Shown here piece by piece: positions 63,553 through 64,000 of a DNA stretch of 64,000 nucleotides (the first letter of the stretch is position 1; every line of letters begins with the position of its first letter). The notes below the pieces were generated by a model. It saw only the letters and a list, made by a program, of their open reading frames with translations, was not told the DNA's origin and did not search any database. This DNA is from Clostridiales bacterium (GTDB lineage: Bacteria > Bacillota > Clostridia > Saccharofermentanales > Saccharofermentanaceae). The stretch spans positions 1-64,000 of the forward strand of contig JAFWLP010000032.1 in NCBI GenBank assembly GCA_017511005.1. Direction: 5' to 3'. The translations under genes and the position numbers were made by a program.

Positions 63553-64000
63553 AGAAACCCGTCAGAGTGTTTTCCGCCTTCCTGTCATTCGTGTGCATCC
63601 TCGGAATGCTCACAGGCTGTCACGGCAAAAAGGGATCAGCCGGGTTTACGATGCCGGAAGGACTTGACCCCGGCAAGACATACGAGATCGTTTTCTGGGC
63701 TAAGAATGATACCAACGTCACGCAGACTAAGATATACAATAAGGCCATAGAGGATTTTGAGAAACTGTATCCCAACATCAATGTCAACATAAGGCTTTAT
63801 ACTGATTACAACAAGATCTATAACGATGTCATAACCAATATTGCCACAGGGACCACACCAAACGTCTGCATAACATATCCGGACCATATCGCTACCTACA
63901 AGACGGGAAACAATGTTGTTGTTCCCTTGGATGATCTTATCTCCGATCCGCAGTACGGGCTTGGCGGAAGCGAAGTGAAGTTCGATTCCCCGACAAAAGA
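63549..64000 (+). CDS. Sugar ABC substrate-binding lipoprotein (cut by window end)
   Basis: First 150 residues only. Signal peptide with LTGC lipobox (Cys about residue 24), a short linker, then the start of an extracellular solute-binding family 1 domain: EIVFWAKNDTN, FEKLYPNINVNI and ITNIATGTTPNVCI. It captures the sugar for the two permeases and ATPase immediately upstream; last visible gene of that operon. Confidence 0.92.
   Translation, partial: MKKPVRVFSAFLSFVCILGMLTGCHGKKGSAGFTMPEGLDPGKTYEIVFWAKNDTNVTQTKIYNKAIEDFEKLYPNINVNIRLYTDYNKIYNDVITNIATGTTPNVCITYPDHIATYKTGNNVVVPLDDLISDPQYGLGGSEVKFDSPTK

Overview
The window reads as a chromosomal segment from a low-to-mid GC, Gram-positive-type anaerobe of the Clostridia. 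The signs are strong AGGAGG-like ribosome binding sites, an RNase J, a bifunctional long Rel, a bacterial-type ProS, a holin-like type I toxin, a type IV pilus set without a secretin gene in view, and surface proteins with repeats typical of gut and rumen Clostridia. I cannot fix the family; a rumen/gut Oscillospirales or Lachnospirales relative is a reasonable guess. No insertion sequence, prophage, CRISPR array, rRNA or tRNA was recognised.

1-18.4 kb is a type IV pilus locus built as two divergent arms around a 395-bp control region. The left arm (minus strand) encodes the machine: a 164-aa membrane protein, PilC, a fused PilM-PilN, PilO and the assembly ATPase PilB, which runs off the window. 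The right arm (plus strand) encodes the fibre: a giant prepilin of about 3,216 aa, three minor pilin-like proteins, a major pilin with its own promoter and terminator, and a prepilin peptidase. The giant protein has a normal class III prepilin leader, then about 40 glycine-rich 'GGxxG' repeats, five Ig-like repeats and six InlB-type B repeats. It looks like a pilus-borne adhesin and is the most striking object here. The peptidase lacks the second catalytic aspartate expected of its family.

18.4-42 kb is mostly housekeeping with accessory pieces. It holds a previously unlisted type I toxin-antitoxin locus (29-aa Hol_Tox-like peptide plus a short convergent RNA), rpsU, recJ, rel, rnj, a secreted SH3b-3D protein, a 56-aa membrane peptide, proS, a secreted transglutaminase with BspA-type repeats, a MacB-like ABC exporter with a long coiled coil, an AraC regulator, and an operon of acyltransferase, aminopeptidase P and an alpha/beta hydrolase that seems to lack its nucleophile. 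A MATE exporter follows. Then comes a TPP riboswitch that controls one ORF joining a ThiT thiamin transporter to a water-type aquaporin, a second highlight.

42-51.5 kb is an accessory surface cluster. It has a 113-bp palindrome, a small membrane protein, zinc-ribbon membrane proteins, a secreted duplicated-domain protein, an SGNH esterase with an acidic tryptophan-rich tail, and three consecutive paralogues with Gly/His-rich N-termini and C-terminal zinc ribbons.

51.5-64 kb is metabolism and transport. A minus-strand operon metF / MetH activation protein / metH runs methyl transfer from folate to homocysteine using cobalamin. Beside it is a BtuFCD/FecBCD-type ABC importer that could supply the cobalamin. 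Then come a PfoR-like EIIC protein and an ABC sugar importer (ATPase, two permeases, and a binding lipoprotein cut by the window end).
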